This document shows, piece after piece, positions 23,739-32,592 of a stretch of 53,196 nucleotides of DNA (position 1 is its first letter; every line of letters begins with the position of its first letter). Source of the DNA: Myceligenerans indicum (GTDB lineage Bacteria > Actinomycetota > Actinomycetes > Actinomycetales > Cellulomonadaceae); NCBI RefSeq assembly GCF_016742955.1, contig NZ_JABBYC010000031.1, positions 1-53,196 of the forward strand, in the 5' to 3' direction. A model generated the notes under the pieces. It saw only the letters and a program-made list of their open reading frames with translations. It was not told where the DNA came from and made no database searches. The translations under genes and the position numbers were made by a program.

Positions 23739-25198
23739 ACCACCTGGCACAGCACGTGATCGGAGCCGTCACGTCCGGACCCGAGCCGGCCGCGGACTAC
23801 CTGCGCACCGGCGACGTGTTCGAACGGCCGTTCCTGCTCGGCGCCGCCACCGCGGCCTACCAGATCGAAGGCGCCGCCGACGAGGACGGCCGCGGGCGAT
23901 CCATCTGGGACACCTACTCCCACACCCCCGGACTGGTAGCGGGAGGCGACACCGGCGACGTCGCCGCCGACCACTACCACCGGCTCGGCGAGGACCTGGA
24001 CCTGATGAACGGGCTCGGCCTGGACGCCTACCGCTTCTCCATCTCCTGGCCCCGCATCCAGCCCGGCGGAACCGGCCCGGCCAACCGCCGCGGCCTGGAC
24101 TTCTACTCCCGCCTCGTCGACGGCCTCCTCGAACGCGGCATCACACCGGTCGCCACCCTCTACCACTGGGACCTGCCCCAGGAACTCGAGGACGCCGGCG
24201 GCTGGCCGCTGCGCGACACCGCCTACCGCTTCGCCGAGTACGCCGGGCTCGTGGCCGACGCCCTCGGCGACCGCGTCCCCATGTGGACCACCATCAACGA
24301 ACCCTGGGCCGCCGCCTACCTCGGCTACGGCTCAGGCGTCATGGCCCCCGGCCGCACCGACGGCGCCGCCGCACTCGCGGCCGTGCACCACCTCAACCTC
24401 GGACACGGCCTCGCGGCCGCCACCCTGCGCGAACGCAGCGCCCCCGGCACGTCCGTGTCGGTCACCCTGAACATGCACGCCGCCCGCGACGGCGGAGACG
24501 GCGGCCCCGAAGCCGTCGAACGGGTGGACGCCCTGGCCAACGGGGCGTTCCTCGGACCGATGCTCCGCGGCGCCTACCCCGAACGGCTGCTCACCGACAC
24601 CCAGGACGTCACCGACTGGTCGTTCCTGCGCGACGGCGACCTCGACCTGATCCACCAGCCGCTCGACAGCCTCGGCGTGAATTTCTACTCCACCGTCACC
24701 GTGCGCATGTGGGACGGGACCGGGGAGAAGACCAGCGCCGACGGCCACAAGCCGTCCACCGCGACCCCGTGGGTCGGCAGCGAGTCCGTGGAGTTCCTCC
24801 CGCAGCCCGGCCCGTTCACGGCGATGGGCTGGAACATCGCCCCCGAGGCCCTCGAACAGGTGCTCGTCGGACTCGGCAACGCGTTCCCGGACCTGCCCCT
24901 CATCGTCACCGAGAACGGAGCAGCCTTCGACGACCGCCGCACCCCGGCCGGCGGCGTGCACGACACCGGCCGCATCGACTACCTGCACCGCCACCTCGTG
25001 GCCTGCGCCAGAGCCCGTGAACGCGGCGTCGACCTGCGCGGATACTTCGTGTGGTCGCTGCTGGACAACTTCGAGTGGGCACACGGCTACGAGAAGCGGT
25101 TCGGCGTCGTACACGTCGACTACGACACGCAGCGACGCACCGTCAAGGACAGCGGGCACTGGTACGCGCAGCTCGCCCGCACCCGCCGGATCGGCTGA
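23735..25198 (+). CDS. GH1-family beta-glucosidase
   Basis: The 487-residue cytoplasmic enzyme has all GH1 hallmarks: [20 protein letters not shown] at the start of the barrel, the acid/base motif TINEPW (Glu189), the nucleophile motif VTENG (Glu393) and the aglycone-side [20 protein letters not shown] near the C-terminus. It should release terminal beta-linked glucose or related sugars from imported oligosaccharides. It starts at a GTG overlapping the FAD oxidoreductase stop (GTGA). About 35 extra N-terminal residues precede the usual GH1 start and may be partly untranslated; an alternative internal start cannot be excluded. Confidence 0.92.
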   Translation: MNHLAQHVIGAVTSGPEPAADYLRTGDVFERPFLLGAATAAYQIEGAADEDGRGRSIWDTYSHTPGLVAGGDTGDVAADHYHRLGEDLDLMNGLGLDAYRFSISWPRIQPGGTGPANRRGLDFYSRLVDGLLERGITPVATLYHWDLPQELEDAGGWPLRDTAYRFAEYAGLVADALGDRVPMWTTINEPWAAAYLGYGSGVMAPGRTDGAAALAAVHHLNLGHGLAAATLRERSAPGTSVSVTLNMHAARDGGDGGPEAVERVDALANGAFLGPMLRGAYPERLLTDTQDVTDWSFLRDGDLDLIHQPLDSLGVNFYSTVTVRMWDGTGEKTSADGHKPSTATPWVGSESVEFLPQPGPFTAMGWNIAPEALEQVLVGLGNAFPDLPLIVTENGAAFDDRRTPAGGVHDTGRIDYLHRHLVACARARERGVDLRGYFVWSLLDNFEWAHGYEKRFGVVHVDYDTQRRTVKDSGHWYAQLARTRRIG

Positions 25199-25365
25199 AC
25201 CCCGCCGTGGGCGACGGCGAGGCGCCACCGCACCGGCGTCTCGCCGCCGCTCCGGCACCACGGATGTATCGCGAACGGTCCCGTGGGCTGAAGCCCCGCA
25301 CGCCTCACCGGCCCACGATGGGCAGGACGCGCACGACGCGCGACCCGACGAGTGAGGAGACCACC

Positions 25366-26250
25366 ATGACCGCCATCCCGTTCCGCTTCGGCGTCGTCAC
25401 CACCGCACCACCCCGCGCGACCGCCTGGACCGACCATGCCCGCGCCGTCGAGAGGCTCGGCTACGACACCCTCGTCATGCCCGACAACGTCAGCCGAGGA
25501 CTGGCCGTCTTCCCCGCCCTCGCCGCCGCGGCCGCCGCCACCTCACGGCTCCGCCTGGGCACCTACGTCCTGGCCAACGACGTCCGCCATCCCGTCATGG
25601 TCGCCAAGGAGTCCCTGGCGCTCGCAGCCCTGTCCGACGGCCGGTTCGAGCTCGGCCTGGGCGCCGGACGCCCGGCGGCACAGGCCGACAACGCCATGCT
25701 GGGCCTCCCGTTCGACGACGGCGCCGTGCGCGTCTCCCGCCTCGCCGAGTCGATCGGACTGATCCGCCGGCTGCTCGACGGCGAGACCGTGACACACGAC
25801 GGCGAGCACTACGCCGTCACCGGCGCGACGGTCACCGCCGACGGGGCGGCAGCGCGGCCCGTGCCGCTCATGATCGCGGCCGGAGCACCGCGGATGCTGC
25901 GGCTGGCCGGCGAGGTCGCGGACACCGTCGCACTGGCCGTGCCGCCCGACGCCGCCGGCGAGGACGCCGCCGCGAAGGTCGACCGGGTCCGGTCGGCCGC
26001 CGGCCGGCACGTCGAGGCGAACGTGAACCTCATGGCCGTCGGGGGACAGGTCCCCTGGTTCCTGCGCGGGCGCCTCGACGCCGAGGCGCTCGCCGCGGCA
26101 GGATCGCCTGCCGCCGTGTCCGGGTCGCCCCAGGAGATGGCGGACGAGCTGCGCGCCCGCCGCGAGCGGTGGGGCCTGTCGTACTACCTGGTCTCCGACG
26201 AGCTGATGGACACGTTCGCGCCGGTGGCGCGGGAGCTGGCGGGGGAGTGA
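25366..26250 (+). CDS. LLM-class F420-dependent oxidoreductase
   Basis: The 294-residue luciferase-like monooxygenase-fold protein has the expected TIM-barrel strands: FRFGVVTTAPPRATAWTDHA, YDTLVMPDNVSRG, TSRLRLGTYVLANDVRHPVM and DGRFELGLGAGRP. That last pattern is characteristic of the F420-dependent TIGR03621-like subgroup. Such enzymes use the deazaflavin F420 to reduce or oxidise diverse metabolites; the substrate is unknown. The ATG at 25366 follows a good GAGGAG. The 167-bp gap from the GH1 gene separates it from that operon. Confidence 0.85.
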   Translation: MTAIPFRFGVVTTAPPRATAWTDHARAVERLGYDTLVMPDNVSRGLAVFPALAAAAAATSRLRLGTYVLANDVRHPVMVAKESLALAALSDGRFELGLGAGRPAAQADNAMLGLPFDDGAVRVSRLAESIGLIRRLLDGETVTHDGEHYAVTGATVTADGAAARPVPLMIAAGAPRMLRLAGEVADTVALAVPPDAAGEDAAAKVDRVRSAAGRHVEANVNLMAVGGQVPWFLRGRLDAEALAAAGSPAAVSGSPQEMADELRARRERWGLSYYLVSDELMDTFAPVARELAGE

Positions 26251-26378
26251 GGCAGCATGCCGGGCGGCGGCGACCCGAGTGACCAAGGTCCCGCCCGACC
26301 GGGACCGATGCCCGGTGCGGCCCCGCCCCTCCCGGCGCACCATGGACTCACCACCATCGCGTCGAAGGAGTCGATGAC

Positions 26379-27575
26379 ATGCCTGCTCGCATCCTGGTTC
26401 TCGGCGGGAGCTTCGCCGGCCTGACGGCCGCGCTCTCGCTGACGTCGCGGCTCGGCGCCGACGCGGACGTCACCGTCGTGTCGGCCGCCGACCGCTTCGT
26501 GTTCAACCCGTCCCTGATCTGGCTGCCGTTCGGCCGCCGCGGGCGGACGGACATCAGCTTCCCCCTCGCCCCCACGTTCGAACGGCACGGTGTGCGGTTC
26601 GTGCACGCCGCCGCCACCTACGTCGACCCGGCCGAGCACCGGGTGGAGACGACGGAGGGCGTCTTCGACTACGACTACCTGGTGATCGCCACCGGCTACC
26701 GCAACGACCTCGACGTCGTCCCCGGGATGCACGAGACCGCCACGATCACCACGCTGGGCGCTGCGGAGCGCACCGCGAACGCGTGGCGGGAGTTCCTGGA
26801 CGACCCGGGCGACGTGATCGTCGGCGCCACCCAGGGCGCGAGCTGCTTCGGCGCGGCCTACGAGTTCCTGTTCAACACCTCCTACCAGCTGCGGCGCGCC
26901 GGCCTGCACGACAAGGTGAAGCTCACCTACGTCACCGCCGAGCCGTACGCGGGCCACTTCGGGATCGACGGCATGCCGGGCGCCAAGCCCCTGATGCGCA
27001 TGTTCGCCCGCAAGGAAGGCATCGCGGTCGAGACCGGCCAGGCGATGCGCGAGATCCGGCCCGAGTCCATCGAACTGGCCGACGGGCGCGAGCTGCCCTA
27101 CAAGTTCGCCATGGTGATCCCACCGTTCCGCGGCCAGGACTTCCTCGCCAAGACGCCCGGCCTCGTCGACGCCGGCGGCTACGTCCCCGTACGGTCCACC
27201 TACCAGTCCCAGCACTGGGACGACGTCTACGCCGTCGGGATCGCCGCCGCCGTGCCCGTCCCGTGGACCACTGCCATCCCCACCGGCATCCCCAAGACCG
27301 GCTTCCCGACCGAGCAGCAGGCGCACGTCGCGGCGAAGAACATCGCCGCCCAGGTGCGCGGGACGGAACCCACCACCCGCAAGGAGTTCTCGCAGATCCC
27401 CGCCCTGTGCATCATGGACGCCGGCAACAACGGCGTGGCGATGTTCGCCGACCACATGCTCCCGCCGCGCAAGGCGGCCGTCATGATCCCCGGTCCGCAG
27501 AACCACCTGGCCAAGGTCGCCTTCGAGAAGTACTCGCTGGCCAAGATGCGGGCGGGCCGCGTGCGACTGCCCTGA
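26379..27575 (+). CDS. NAD(P)/FAD-dependent oxidoreductase, sulfide:quinone reductase-like
   Basis: The 398-residue flavoprotein has an N-terminal FAD-binding turn (RILVLGGSFAGLTAALSLTS) and a substrate/cofactor half with YDYLVIATGYRNDLDVVPG. The layout follows the NDH-2/sulfide:quinone reductase group. A cysteine stands in ATQGASCFGAAYE near residue 160, where SQR-type enzymes carry a redox Cys, and another in PALCIMDAGNNG. C-terminal KVAFEKYSLAKM could form the amphipathic membrane-docking helix of the family. Whether it oxidises sulfide is unproven. No persulfide dioxygenase or rhodanese gene is adjacent. Confidence 0.82.
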   Translation: MPARILVLGGSFAGLTAALSLTSRLGADADVTVVSAADRFVFNPSLIWLPFGRRGRTDISFPLAPTFERHGVRFVHAAATYVDPAEHRVETTEGVFDYDYLVIATGYRNDLDVVPGMHETATITTLGAAERTANAWREFLDDPGDVIVGATQGASCFGAAYEFLFNTSYQLRRAGLHDKVKLTYVTAEPYAGHFGIDGMPGAKPLMRMFARKEGIAVETGQAMREIRPESIELADGRELPYKFAMVIPPFRGQDFLAKTPGLVDAGGYVPVRSTYQSQHWDDVYAVGIAAAVPVPWTTAIPTGIPKTGFPTEQQAHVAAKNIAAQVRGTEPTTRKEFSQIPALCIMDAGNNGVAMFADHMLPPRKAAVMIPGPQNHLAKVAFEKYSLAKMRAGRVRLP

Positions 27576-27622
27576 CCGGAACCCGCCGGAGCCGTCTGCC
27601 GGTCCGGTGCTAGCGTCCCAGG

Positions 27623-28423
27623 ATGACAACGACATTCCGGGACCTGCACCGCCCCGGCGACCCGCTGCTGCTGGGCAACGCGTGGGACGCCGGCTCGGCC
27701 CGCATCCTCGCCGAACTGGGATACGCCGCGATCGCGACCACCAGCAGCGGGTTCGCCGCGACCCTCGGCCGCCGGGACGGCAGTGTCTCGCGCACCGAGG
27801 CCCTCGACCACGCCGCCGCGCTCGCGGCGGCGGTGGACATCCCCGTCAGCGCGGACCTCGAGAACGGCTTCGGCGACACGGCCGACGACGTCGCCCGTAC
27901 CGCGGCGGGCGCCCGCGGCGCGGGCCTGGCCGGCTTCTCGATCGAGGACGCCACGGGACGCGACGACGAACCCGTCCACGACGCCGAGCTCGCCGCCGAA
28001 CGCATCGCCGCCGCGGCAGAGGCGTCCGGCGACCTGGTCCTGACGGCCCGCTGCGAGAACTACCTGCACGGCAGGCCCGACCTGGCCGACACCATCGCGC
28101 GCCTCCAGGCCTACCAGGAGGCAGGCGCCGACGTGCTCTACGCTCCCGGGCTCGGCTCGCCGGACGACATCGCCACGCTCGTGCGTGCCGTGGACCGCCC
28201 GGTCAACGTGCTGCTGCGGCCCGGCGGACCCACGCCCGCCGAACTCGCGAAGGCCGGCGTGGCGCGGATCTCGGTGGGCGGGGCGTTCGCGTGGGCGGCA
28301 TACGCCGGCCTCGTCCAGGCGGCCGGGGAGCTGCTGGCGGGCCAGACGGCCTTCCACGACCGGGCGGCGGCCGCGAAGGCCGTCATCGACCGGGCGCTCA
28401 CACCCGCCCGGACCTCTGCCTGA
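27623..28423 (+). CDS. Isocitrate lyase / phosphoenolpyruvate mutase family protein
   Basis: The 266-residue TIM-barrel protein belongs to the ICL/PEPM superfamily. Characteristic parts are LLLGNAWDAGSARILAELGY, the magnesium-binding strand VSADLENGFGDT, the FSIEDATGRDD segment and RCENYLHGR. It lacks the K-K-C-G-H catalytic loop of true isocitrate lyase, so it is more likely an oxaloacetate/carboxy-PEP lyase-like enzyme of undefined substrate. It starts 47 bp after the flavoprotein gene and overlaps the converging GNAT gene by 26 bp at their 3' ends. Confidence 0.85.
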   Translation: MTTTFRDLHRPGDPLLLGNAWDAGSARILAELGYAAIATTSSGFAATLGRRDGSVSRTEALDHAAALAAAVDIPVSADLENGFGDTADDVARTAAGARGAGLAGFSIEDATGRDDEPVHDAELAAERIAAAAEASGDLVLTARCENYLHGRPDLADTIARLQAYQEAGADVLYAPGLGSPDDIATLVRAVDRPVNVLLRPGGPTPAELAKAGVARISVGGAFAWAAYAGLVQAAGELLAGQTAFHDRAAAAKAVIDRALTPARTSA

Positions 28424-29024
28424 GCGGGTCCGGGCCCGTCCACTCCTCGTTCGGCTCTCGCGGGTCCTGCGGCAGCAGCGTGCCCATCCAGGCGTCCCGC
28501 CGCCTGCCGCGCTGCAGCCCGTACCGGCGCAGCGTGCCCTCGACCCGGAACCCGAGGTTCCACGCGACCCGGCGCGAGCCCCAGTTGCCGACGTAGGCCA
28601 GCCAGGTGATCACCGCCAGGTCCAGGCCCTCGGGATCGAAACCCCAGTCCACGACGAGCCGGGCGGCCTCGGTCGCGAGTCCCTGACGGCGTGCGCCGGG
28701 GGCGGTCCAGAACCCGATCTCGGCCGCCCGCTCCTCGTCGGGAGCGCCGGCACGGCCTTCGAAGTGGAGCCCGACCATGCCGAGCAGCGGCCCGTCGGTG
28801 TCGCCGGGCTCCCGGACGGCCCAGGTGAACTCGCTGCCGCGAGCCCAGCCGTCCGGCACGAACCGTCTCACGAACAGTTCGGCGTCCGCGCGCGTGTACG
28901 GCGAGGGCACGACGGTCCAGTCCGAGATCGCCGGATCCTGGCAGGCGGCCCTGATCGCGTCGATGTCGTCCTCCGTGGGGACGGACAGGCGGACGGTCTC
29001 GTTGGCGAGGACGAAGGGTTCCAC
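28398..29024 (-). CDS. GNAT-family N-acetyltransferase (RimJ/RimL-like)
   Basis: The 208-residue protein matches the Acetyltransf_3 (RimJ/L) branch. It has an N-terminal VRLSVPTEDDIDAI, the acetyl-CoA pyrophosphate loop ARRQGLATEAARLVVDWGF and the late strand RVAWNLGFRVEGTLRRYG. Members acetylate ribosomal protein N-termini, antibiotics or small molecules; the acceptor is not predictable. I use the GTG at 29024 (product VEPFVLANETV). The longer form from 29114 adds 30 residues with no family match. It is the last gene before the AI-2E transporter on the same strand, 40 bp away. Confidence 0.85.
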   Translation of the reverse strand: MEPFVLANETVRLSVPTEDDIDAIRAACQDPAISDWTVVPSPYTRADAELFVRRFVPDGWARGSEFTWAVREPGDTDGPLLGMVGLHFEGRAGAPDEERAAEIGFWTAPGARRQGLATEAARLVVDWGFDPEGLDLAVITWLAYVGNWGSRRVAWNLGFRVEGTLRRYGLQRGRRRDAWMGTLLPQDPREPNEEWTGPDPLRQRSGRV

Positions 29025-29064
29025 CCGCCTACCCTGCCATAGACAGGTGCACTGACCTGCACAT

Positions 29065-30219
29065 TCATGTGTCCGTATCGATGTGGTCCGCCTCTGGTGG
29101 CGGCTGCCGCCCACCGACGCCGTCGCCCGCCGGCGGGTGGCGCAGCGCGGTGAAGACCGCCCACGCGACCGCGACGAGCGGCACCGCGACGACCGCGCCG
29201 AGCACCCCGCTGACGAGCGTTCCGGTGGTGATCGCCAGCGCCACCACGACCGGGTGCAGGGAGACCTCCCTGCCCATGATCAGTGGCTGCAGCACGTGGC
29301 CCTCGAGCTGGCCGATGCCCGCGATCCCGATGATGACGAACAGCGCGGTCAGGGGCCCCTCGGCGGCGAGGGCGACGACGGCCGCGATGATCATGGCGAG
29401 CGGGGCGCCCACGATCGGGATGAACGTACCGATGAACACGAGCACCGCGAGCGGCGCCGACAGCGGCACTCCGAGGATCGCCAGGAAGATCCCGGCGAGG
29501 GTGCCGTTGGTGAGGGCGATCAGGACGGTCCCGCGCGTGTAGCCGGAGAACGTCTGCCAGCCCGCCCCGGCGGCCTGGCGCCAGCTCTCGCGGTGCACCG
29601 CCGGGATCTGGGAGAGGAACCAGCGCCACATCGCCGTACCCGACGCCAGGAAGAAGACGGTGCAGAAGATCGCGAGCGCGAGCGTGGCGAGGGCCTCGAC
29701 GACGGAGCCCGCTCCCTCGGCAGCGCGGGCGGCGAGCTCCTCGCTGTTCTGCCGGACCCAGCCGGACATGTCGCCGAGCCACTGGCTGCGCTGGGTGATC
29801 TCCACCTCGAACGGGCTGGGCAGGGACTCGATCAGGGCCACGAGCCGGTCGACGCCGCTGCTGAACTGGATCGCGAGTCTCTCCCACTGCCCGGCCACCG
29901 ATGCGATCACGTAGGTGAGCAGGCCTCCGACGACGACCACGCCCGAGAGGATCGCGAGTGCGGTGGCCAGCGGGCGAGGCATGACGCGTCCGTACAACGC
30001 CGTGATCGGGTTGAGCACCGCGGTGAAGACCAGCGCGAGGAAGACCGCGACGAAGACGATCTGCACCTGCCACGTCAGCCAGAACACGGTCGCGACGGCA
30101 GCCAGGAGCACGATCATCCGCCACGACCAGCCCGCCCCGGTGCGCAGCCAGCTGGGGACCGGGTCGCCGGCGGCCGGATCGGCGGGAGTCTGCGACGTCA
30201 CGACGACAGTCTGCCGCAC
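29065..30219 (-). CDS. AI-2E family (UPF0118) membrane transporter-like protein
   Basis: The 384-residue integral membrane protein has about seven to eight hydrophobic helices, starting with MIVLLAAVATVFWLTWQVQI and VFVAVFLALVFTAVLNPI. The conserved C-terminal core is VFIGTFIPIVGAPLAMIIAA and GHVLQPLIMGREVSLHPVVV, the diagnostic signature of this family. Members have been proposed as autoinducer-2 exporters or Na+/H+ antiporters, and most are uncharacterised. The charged linker after helix 3 (WERLAIQFSSGVDRLVALIE) is usual. Start is the GTG at 30219; a second GTG at 30201 is equally possible, as neither has an obvious Shine-Dalgarno. Confidence 0.88.
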   Translation of the reverse strand: MRQTVVVTSQTPADPAAGDPVPSWLRTGAGWSWRMIVLLAAVATVFWLTWQVQIVFVAVFLALVFTAVLNPITALYGRVMPRPLATALAILSGVVVVGGLLTYVIASVAGQWERLAIQFSSGVDRLVALIESLPSPFEVEITQRSQWLGDMSGWVRQNSEELAARAAEGAGSVVEALATLALAIFCTVFFLASGTAMWRWFLSQIPAVHRESWRQAAGAGWQTFSGYTRGTVLIALTNGTLAGIFLAILGVPLSAPLAVLVFIGTFIPIVGAPLAMIIAAVVALAAEGPLTALFVIIGIAGIGQLEGHVLQPLIMGREVSLHPVVVALAITTGTLVSGVLGAVVAVPLVAVAWAVFTALRHPPAGDGVGGRQPPPEADHIDTDT

Positions 30220-30358
30220 GGGCCGGAGCCAGGCATCGGCGGATCGCCTCCGCCGGGGCGGTACAGGTCACACCCGTATCGATGCGAAGTTCGCGCCCGG
30301 TTCGTGCTATGTTTTTCCAGCACCGGAACGGAGCCACGAGGCCCGGGACGGACCACCT

Positions 30359-30447
30359 GTCCGGGTGGCGGAATTGGTAGACGCGCTAGCTTGAGGTGCT
30401 AGTGCCCGTATTAGGGCGTAGGGGTTCAAGTCCCCTCTCGGACACCA
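30359..30447 (+). tRNA. tRNA-Leu (anticodon GAG), CCA encoded
   Basis: The acceptor stem GTCCGGG pairs with CTCGGAC (one G-T). The anticodon arm CTAGC-TTGAGGT-GCTAG exposes GAG. A long class-II variable arm (TGCCCGTATTAGGGCGTA) and a T arm with GGTTCAAGT follow. The 3' CCA is at 30445-30447. It reads CUC/CUU leucine codons. It marks the border between ordinary core genes and the rearranged accessory stretch. Confidence 0.96.
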
Positions 30448-30549
30448 CACCTGACCTGCATAAACGCAAGACTCAGAACCTCATGTCTGCACGCGGTGTC
30501 TGCACGGGCCCTGATCAATCGGTCAGGGTCCTTGTCGTGCACCCTGGGG

Positions 30550-30690
30550 CGACGGCGCGCGAGGTTGGCGATCTCACGTCTTGTCGTGGCAATCTGCCAG
30601 GGGGTGCGTGAGATCGCGCGCGCCCTGGGCCGTGAACCGGGGACGGTCTCTCGCGAGTTGCGGCGCAACACGCCGCAAGGACACGTCACC
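30550..30690 (+). pseudogene. IS30-family transposase remnant (HTH only)
   Basis: An open stretch encodes ARLAISRLVV followed by VREIARALGREPGTVSRELR, the N-terminal helix-turn-helix of IS30-type transposases. Similarity ends shortly after RRNTPQG and no DDE domain follows before the LuxR gene. It has no convincing start. It lies about 100 bp downstream of tRNA-Leu, so an IS30 element probably once inserted there and was mostly deleted. Confidence 0.7.
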
Positions 30691-30767
30691 GGCGACGTCG
30701 TGCTGGGCGAACGTCCTGCTGAAGCTGCGGACGGTGCGGTCCCGGGGAGCCGGACACCTTCCTCGCG

Positions 30768-32435
30768 TCATCCGGCACGGTCGTGGGAAGCCAACCTGGC
30801 CGCGCGAAGAAGCCCGAGCGACTCGGCTTTCGCCAGCGCTTCCTTGCGGTGCGAGACTCGCAGCTTCTGATAGATCCTCCGGATCTGCGTGCGGACCGTA
30901 GTGACCGAGACGCCGAACTGTGCTGCCGTCTTCTTTGCGGTCTGGCCGGTACTCAAGGCCCGGAGCACTTCGTGCTCCCGAGGGGTGAGGTGCACCAGTG
31001 GATTCGATGGCGGTGCGTTGTACCGTGTGGTGACGGTTCTGCCGTGGAGCGGATTGACCACGCGTGCCAGCCGAGCGAGCTCCTCAAGCTCGACGTCGTG
31101 CAGAGCCAAGAACGGTGAGACGTGCGCTCGGCTTGCGCGCAGGCGCATCGCCGACAGGAACGCGAGTCTGGCTCGCTCAGGATGCCCAGTCCTCAGGTGG
31201 GTAGTGGCCTCGACGAGACGCAGGCCCATCTGATCGTTGAGGGGCAGTCCGTTGCACTGGATCCCTTTTGCGGCGACTCGCATCGCTTCGTGATGGTCTC
31301 CGGCCAGTAGATGGGCCCAGGCGGCGTAGAGGATCAGTGAGTCGATCTCGGCGTGCTGGTCCGAGAGATGCAGCACACGCGTACCAGCCCCAACCCGCAG
31401 GAGCAGTATTGCCTCGGCACGCAGAACAAGTTCTCCGGCCATGGTCGTCGGATCGGGGCTGAGAGCTCCGTGTCTCTGGCGGGCGGCATCGAGTGTACGA
31501 AGGCCCCGGTCTGGGTCGCCGAAGTGCGCGTCATAGCTTGCGTTGGCGAACGCAATGAATGGCCAGAGCTCCACGCTCTCCGTGGCGGGTCCGATCCGAT
31601 GAAGGATGTGGGCCGCTGTGTCCGGATCGCCCTCGTCGATCGCGATGAGCGCGCGGGCCGTTGCTGCGCCTGTGCCGCACTGGTGCTCGATCCAGTCGGG
31701 AAGGGAACCCGAGTGTTCGAACGCCTCCAGCCAGTTGCGGGCCAGATCGAAATGACCACGCCATGCGCTGAGGAGCGCGAGGTTTGCCGCTGCGCTCGTC
31801 CCAGCGTAGTGAGCGTATGGTGGTTGGCCCGCCTCGGAGTGGGCGCGCGTGAACAGCCGCGTCGCCTCGTCGAGCGACCCTCCGAGCATTGCTGTCAGAC
31901 CACGCTCGGCAGAGAGCCAACCGGGACGGGCCGCTGCCGTGGCGGGCTTCCAGGGCGGTACGGGCTGCGCCGCGCCGAGTGTGATGTGAGTGTCGCTCCA
32001 CGCACCGATGCGCTCGGACCCGCTGTAGTCGCCGCGCATACGCGCCGAGATGACGGCGGCAGCGCCGGCCGCGAGAAGGTCGCCGGACCGGCTGAACGAG
32101 CCAAGGCGCATGCCGTAGCGCTGTCCGACCACGACGTAGAACTGCAGAGTCCGGCGTAGCCGGTGGTGGTCTCCCTCCGCGTAGCCCGCGCGAAGGTATG
32201 CGAAGAGGGCGGCATGCAACAGCCGGGGGCGGCTTTCGAACACCTTGGTGGGGATTTCCTCCACCCTCCGCAGCACCTCGGGACCGAACTTGCTTGCCAG
32301 GTCATACCAACGGGCGTCGAACAATGCCTCGATACCGTCGAGATCACCAGAAATCAGCTCTGAATGGACCAATGCGTCACTGAGTGAGTGCGGTTCATCG
32401 GATGAAATAGGCACTCTCGGATCATGCCTTTGCAA
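30768..32435 (-). CDS. LuxR-type transcriptional regulator with TPR-like sensor region
   Basis: The 555-residue protein ends in a LuxR/NarL-type HTH: LTPREHEVLRALSTGQTAKK then FGVSVTTVRTQIRRIYQKLR. The rest is helix-rich, Ala/Leu-dominated and TPR-like, resembling the C-terminal half of MalT/LAL regulators, but there is no Walker-A ATPase domain. The signal is unknown. It is divergent from the DUF11 surface-protein gene across about 160 bp, so it may control it. The start is uncertain: the TTG at 32435 or GTG at 32414 are both possible and neither has a clear Shine-Dalgarno. GC content is visibly lower than that of the upstream metabolic genes. Confidence 0.82.
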   Translation of the reverse strand: MQRHDPRVPISSDEPHSLSDALVHSELISGDLDGIEALFDARWYDLASKFGPEVLRRVEEIPTKVFESRPRLLHAALFAYLRAGYAEGDHHRLRRTLQFYVVVGQRYGMRLGSFSRSGDLLAAGAAAVISARMRGDYSGSERIGAWSDTHITLGAAQPVPPWKPATAAARPGWLSAERGLTAMLGGSLDEATRLFTRAHSEAGQPPYAHYAGTSAAANLALLSAWRGHFDLARNWLEAFEHSGSLPDWIEHQCGTGAATARALIAIDEGDPDTAAHILHRIGPATESVELWPFIAFANASYDAHFGDPDRGLRTLDAARQRHGALSPDPTTMAGELVLRAEAILLLRVGAGTRVLHLSDQHAEIDSLILYAAWAHLLAGDHHEAMRVAAKGIQCNGLPLNDQMGLRLVEATTHLRTGHPERARLAFLSAMRLRASRAHVSPFLALHDVELEELARLARVVNPLHGRTVTTRYNAPPSNPLVHLTPREHEVLRALSTGQTAKKTAAQFGVSVTTVRTQIRRIYQKLRVSHRKEALAKAESLGLLRAARLASHDRAG

Positions 32436-32592
32436 CTTTGTGGATGCCGGAGCGGCACGGGTGAATTTTGTCCAAAACTGATGACAGAGTTGATGATTTT
32501 TGCCGTTTCATCGATTAGGGCTGGCTGGATCGCCGTTTCATGGGAAGCGCATTGGGCACGCGAGGGGCGCGTGCGAGGAGGAAAGGAAGCCC

